Shown piece after piece: positions 18,986 to 19,518 of a stretch of DNA of 19,518 nt (position 1 is its first letter; the number at the start of each line of letters is the position of its first letter). Both the position numbers and the translations under genes were made by a program. A model generated the notes under the pieces. It was given only the letters and a program-made list of their open reading frames with translations. It made no database searches and was not told the DNA's origin. This stretch comes from Globomyces pollinis-pini (Eukaryota > Chytridiomycota > Chytridiomycetes > Rhizophydiales > Globomycetaceae), in NCBI GenBank assembly GCA_025399215.1, contig MU621403.1, positions 1-19,518 on the forward strand. Direction: 5' to 3'.

Positions 18986-19126
18986 AAAAATCCTGCATTG
19001 GAATTACGTAAGAATGGTGGTACAAGATTTGAAAATCTGATCAAGAAATACACGTCTATCAACTACAAGAACTCTATACCAATTGATGCGATAACAGAAG
19101 AATTAGCTGGATTTAAAATTTATTGA
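18986..19126 (+). other. Orphan open frame of 46 codons without ATG between FOL1 and CNT
   Basis: A plus-strand frame opens after TAA at 18983 and runs to TGA at 19124-19126. It encodes a balanced, protein-like sequence (ELRKNGGTRFENLIKK..., ending ITEELAGFKIY). It has no start codon and no room for an upstream part, because FOL1 starts at 18967. It could be the 3' remnant of a gene cut by a rearrangement next to the inverted CNT copy. It also covers the FOL1 promoter and the CNT AATAAA signal (complement of 19119-19124), so it may be chance. I do not recognise a family. Confidence 0.3.
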
Positions 19127-19138
19127 GTAAAAAACAAC

Positions 19139-19488
19139 TTAAATAAGGGCACCAGCAACACAAGCAGTTAACCAGGTGGAGACGGTACCAACCAACATGG
19201 CACTGGTGGCCAATTCAGCCAAATCACGGGTACGGTTTGGTGCAATAGCTCCAAGGACTGAAATTTGAATACCAATAGATGAGATGTTGGCAAATCCACA
19301 AAGTGCAATAGAAAGTAAATCAGAAGTACGATCACTGAATACACCAGCTTTGGATCCTCCTTGTAAACTGAGATAAGCAACAAATTCATTGACAATCATC
19401 TTGGTGGCCATAACTTCACCTGCTTTACGGCACTGGTCAGCTTGAATACCAACAATGAAGGCAATTGGAGTGAATACATAGGATAAAA
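19139..19488. repeat. Right arm of large inverted repeat (CNT 3' coding sequence)
   Basis: Partner of 1-350 in inverted orientation. The arm probably extends further into the gene beyond 19488, but the left partner is not in the window there. Confidence 0.9.
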
Positions 19489-19518
19489 GGAAGGCAATAG
19501 AGATTTGTGGAGCAACTC
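19139..19518 (-). CDS. Concentrative nucleoside transporter (CNT family), C-terminal part, right copy
   Basis: Partial gene leaving at the right edge. Its TAA is at 19139-19141, and about 125 residues are visible, beginning VAPQISIAFLLSYVF. Its last 90 residues match the left copy (1-350) exactly. Nucleotide differences to the left copy are at 19142, 19277 and 19334, all synonymous. It reads leftward while the other reads rightward, so the two point towards each other across the window. The AATAAA signal is 15 bases after the stop. Downstream sequence is unrelated to that of the left copy. Confidence 0.85.
   Translation of the reverse strand, partial: VAPQISIAFLLSYVFTPIAFIVGIQADQCRKAGEVMATKMIVNEFVAYLSLQGGSKAGVFSDRTSDLLSIALCGFANISSIGIQISVLGAIAPNRTRDLAELATSAMLVGTVSTWLTACVAGALI

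Noticed and set aside
1..19518. tRNA genes, prokaryotic operons or phage genes
   Set aside because: No cloverleaf or T-loop consensus was found by eye. Introns, AATAAA signals and eukaryotic families show nuclear eukaryotic DNA.

Overview
The window reads as compact nuclear DNA from an early-diverging fungus. It is AT-rich, genes are closely packed on both strands, all three stop codons work as stops, and AATAAA signals lie close behind most genes. Most coding genes are broken by very short GT...AG introns. I resolved 24 coding introns of 24-36 nt; the splice joins rebuild conserved proteins and exon lengths sum to multiples of three. The trifunctional folate enzyme with two aldolase domains is a fungal arrangement. 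The concentrative nucleoside transporter (CNT) and the Crinkler-like ATPase fit a zoosporic or endoparasitic lineage (chytrid, rozellid or aphelid). The exact taxon is inference.

Layout, left to right. 1-350 (+) is the C-terminal end of a CNT. 723-2726 (-) is an intronless Crinkler-type P-loop ATPase with an N-terminal coiled coil. About 3060-3830 (+) is a non-coding host transcript whose introns carry four box C/D snoRNA candidates: two copies of a U31/snR67-like guide aimed at the LSU rRNA P-loop, alternating with two copies of a U32/snR40-like guide aimed at 18S rRNA. 3948-5616 (-) is a nine-exon NAPE-PLD-type metallo-beta-lactamase phospholipase. 5918-6794 (-), 8222-9143, 10457-11338, 11489-12373 and 12552-13444 (+) are five paralogous seven-transmembrane proteins sharing one intron position. 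Among them lie an EI24-like membrane protein (7102-8010, -) and a secreted cysteine-rich protein (9526-10122, +). 13609-16697 (+) is a UBE3A-type HECT ubiquitin ligase with an AZUL zinc finger. 16760-18967 (-) is FOL1 (DHNA-DHNA-HPPK-DHPS). 19139-19518 (-) is a second CNT C-terminus, 99% identical to the first and in inverted orientation.

FOL1, the HECT ligase, NAPE-PLD, EI24 and the snoRNA host are housekeeping loci. The 7TM array with its embedded secreted protein is the lineage-specific part and the best candidate for an undescribed system, possibly surface sensing. The snoRNA host is the most informative hidden structure. Coding introns here are about 30 nt, whereas the host-gene introns are about 140-170 nt, apparently because each contains a snoRNA.

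Gene and RNA assignments rest on motif recognition and remembered family sequences. No database search was run.
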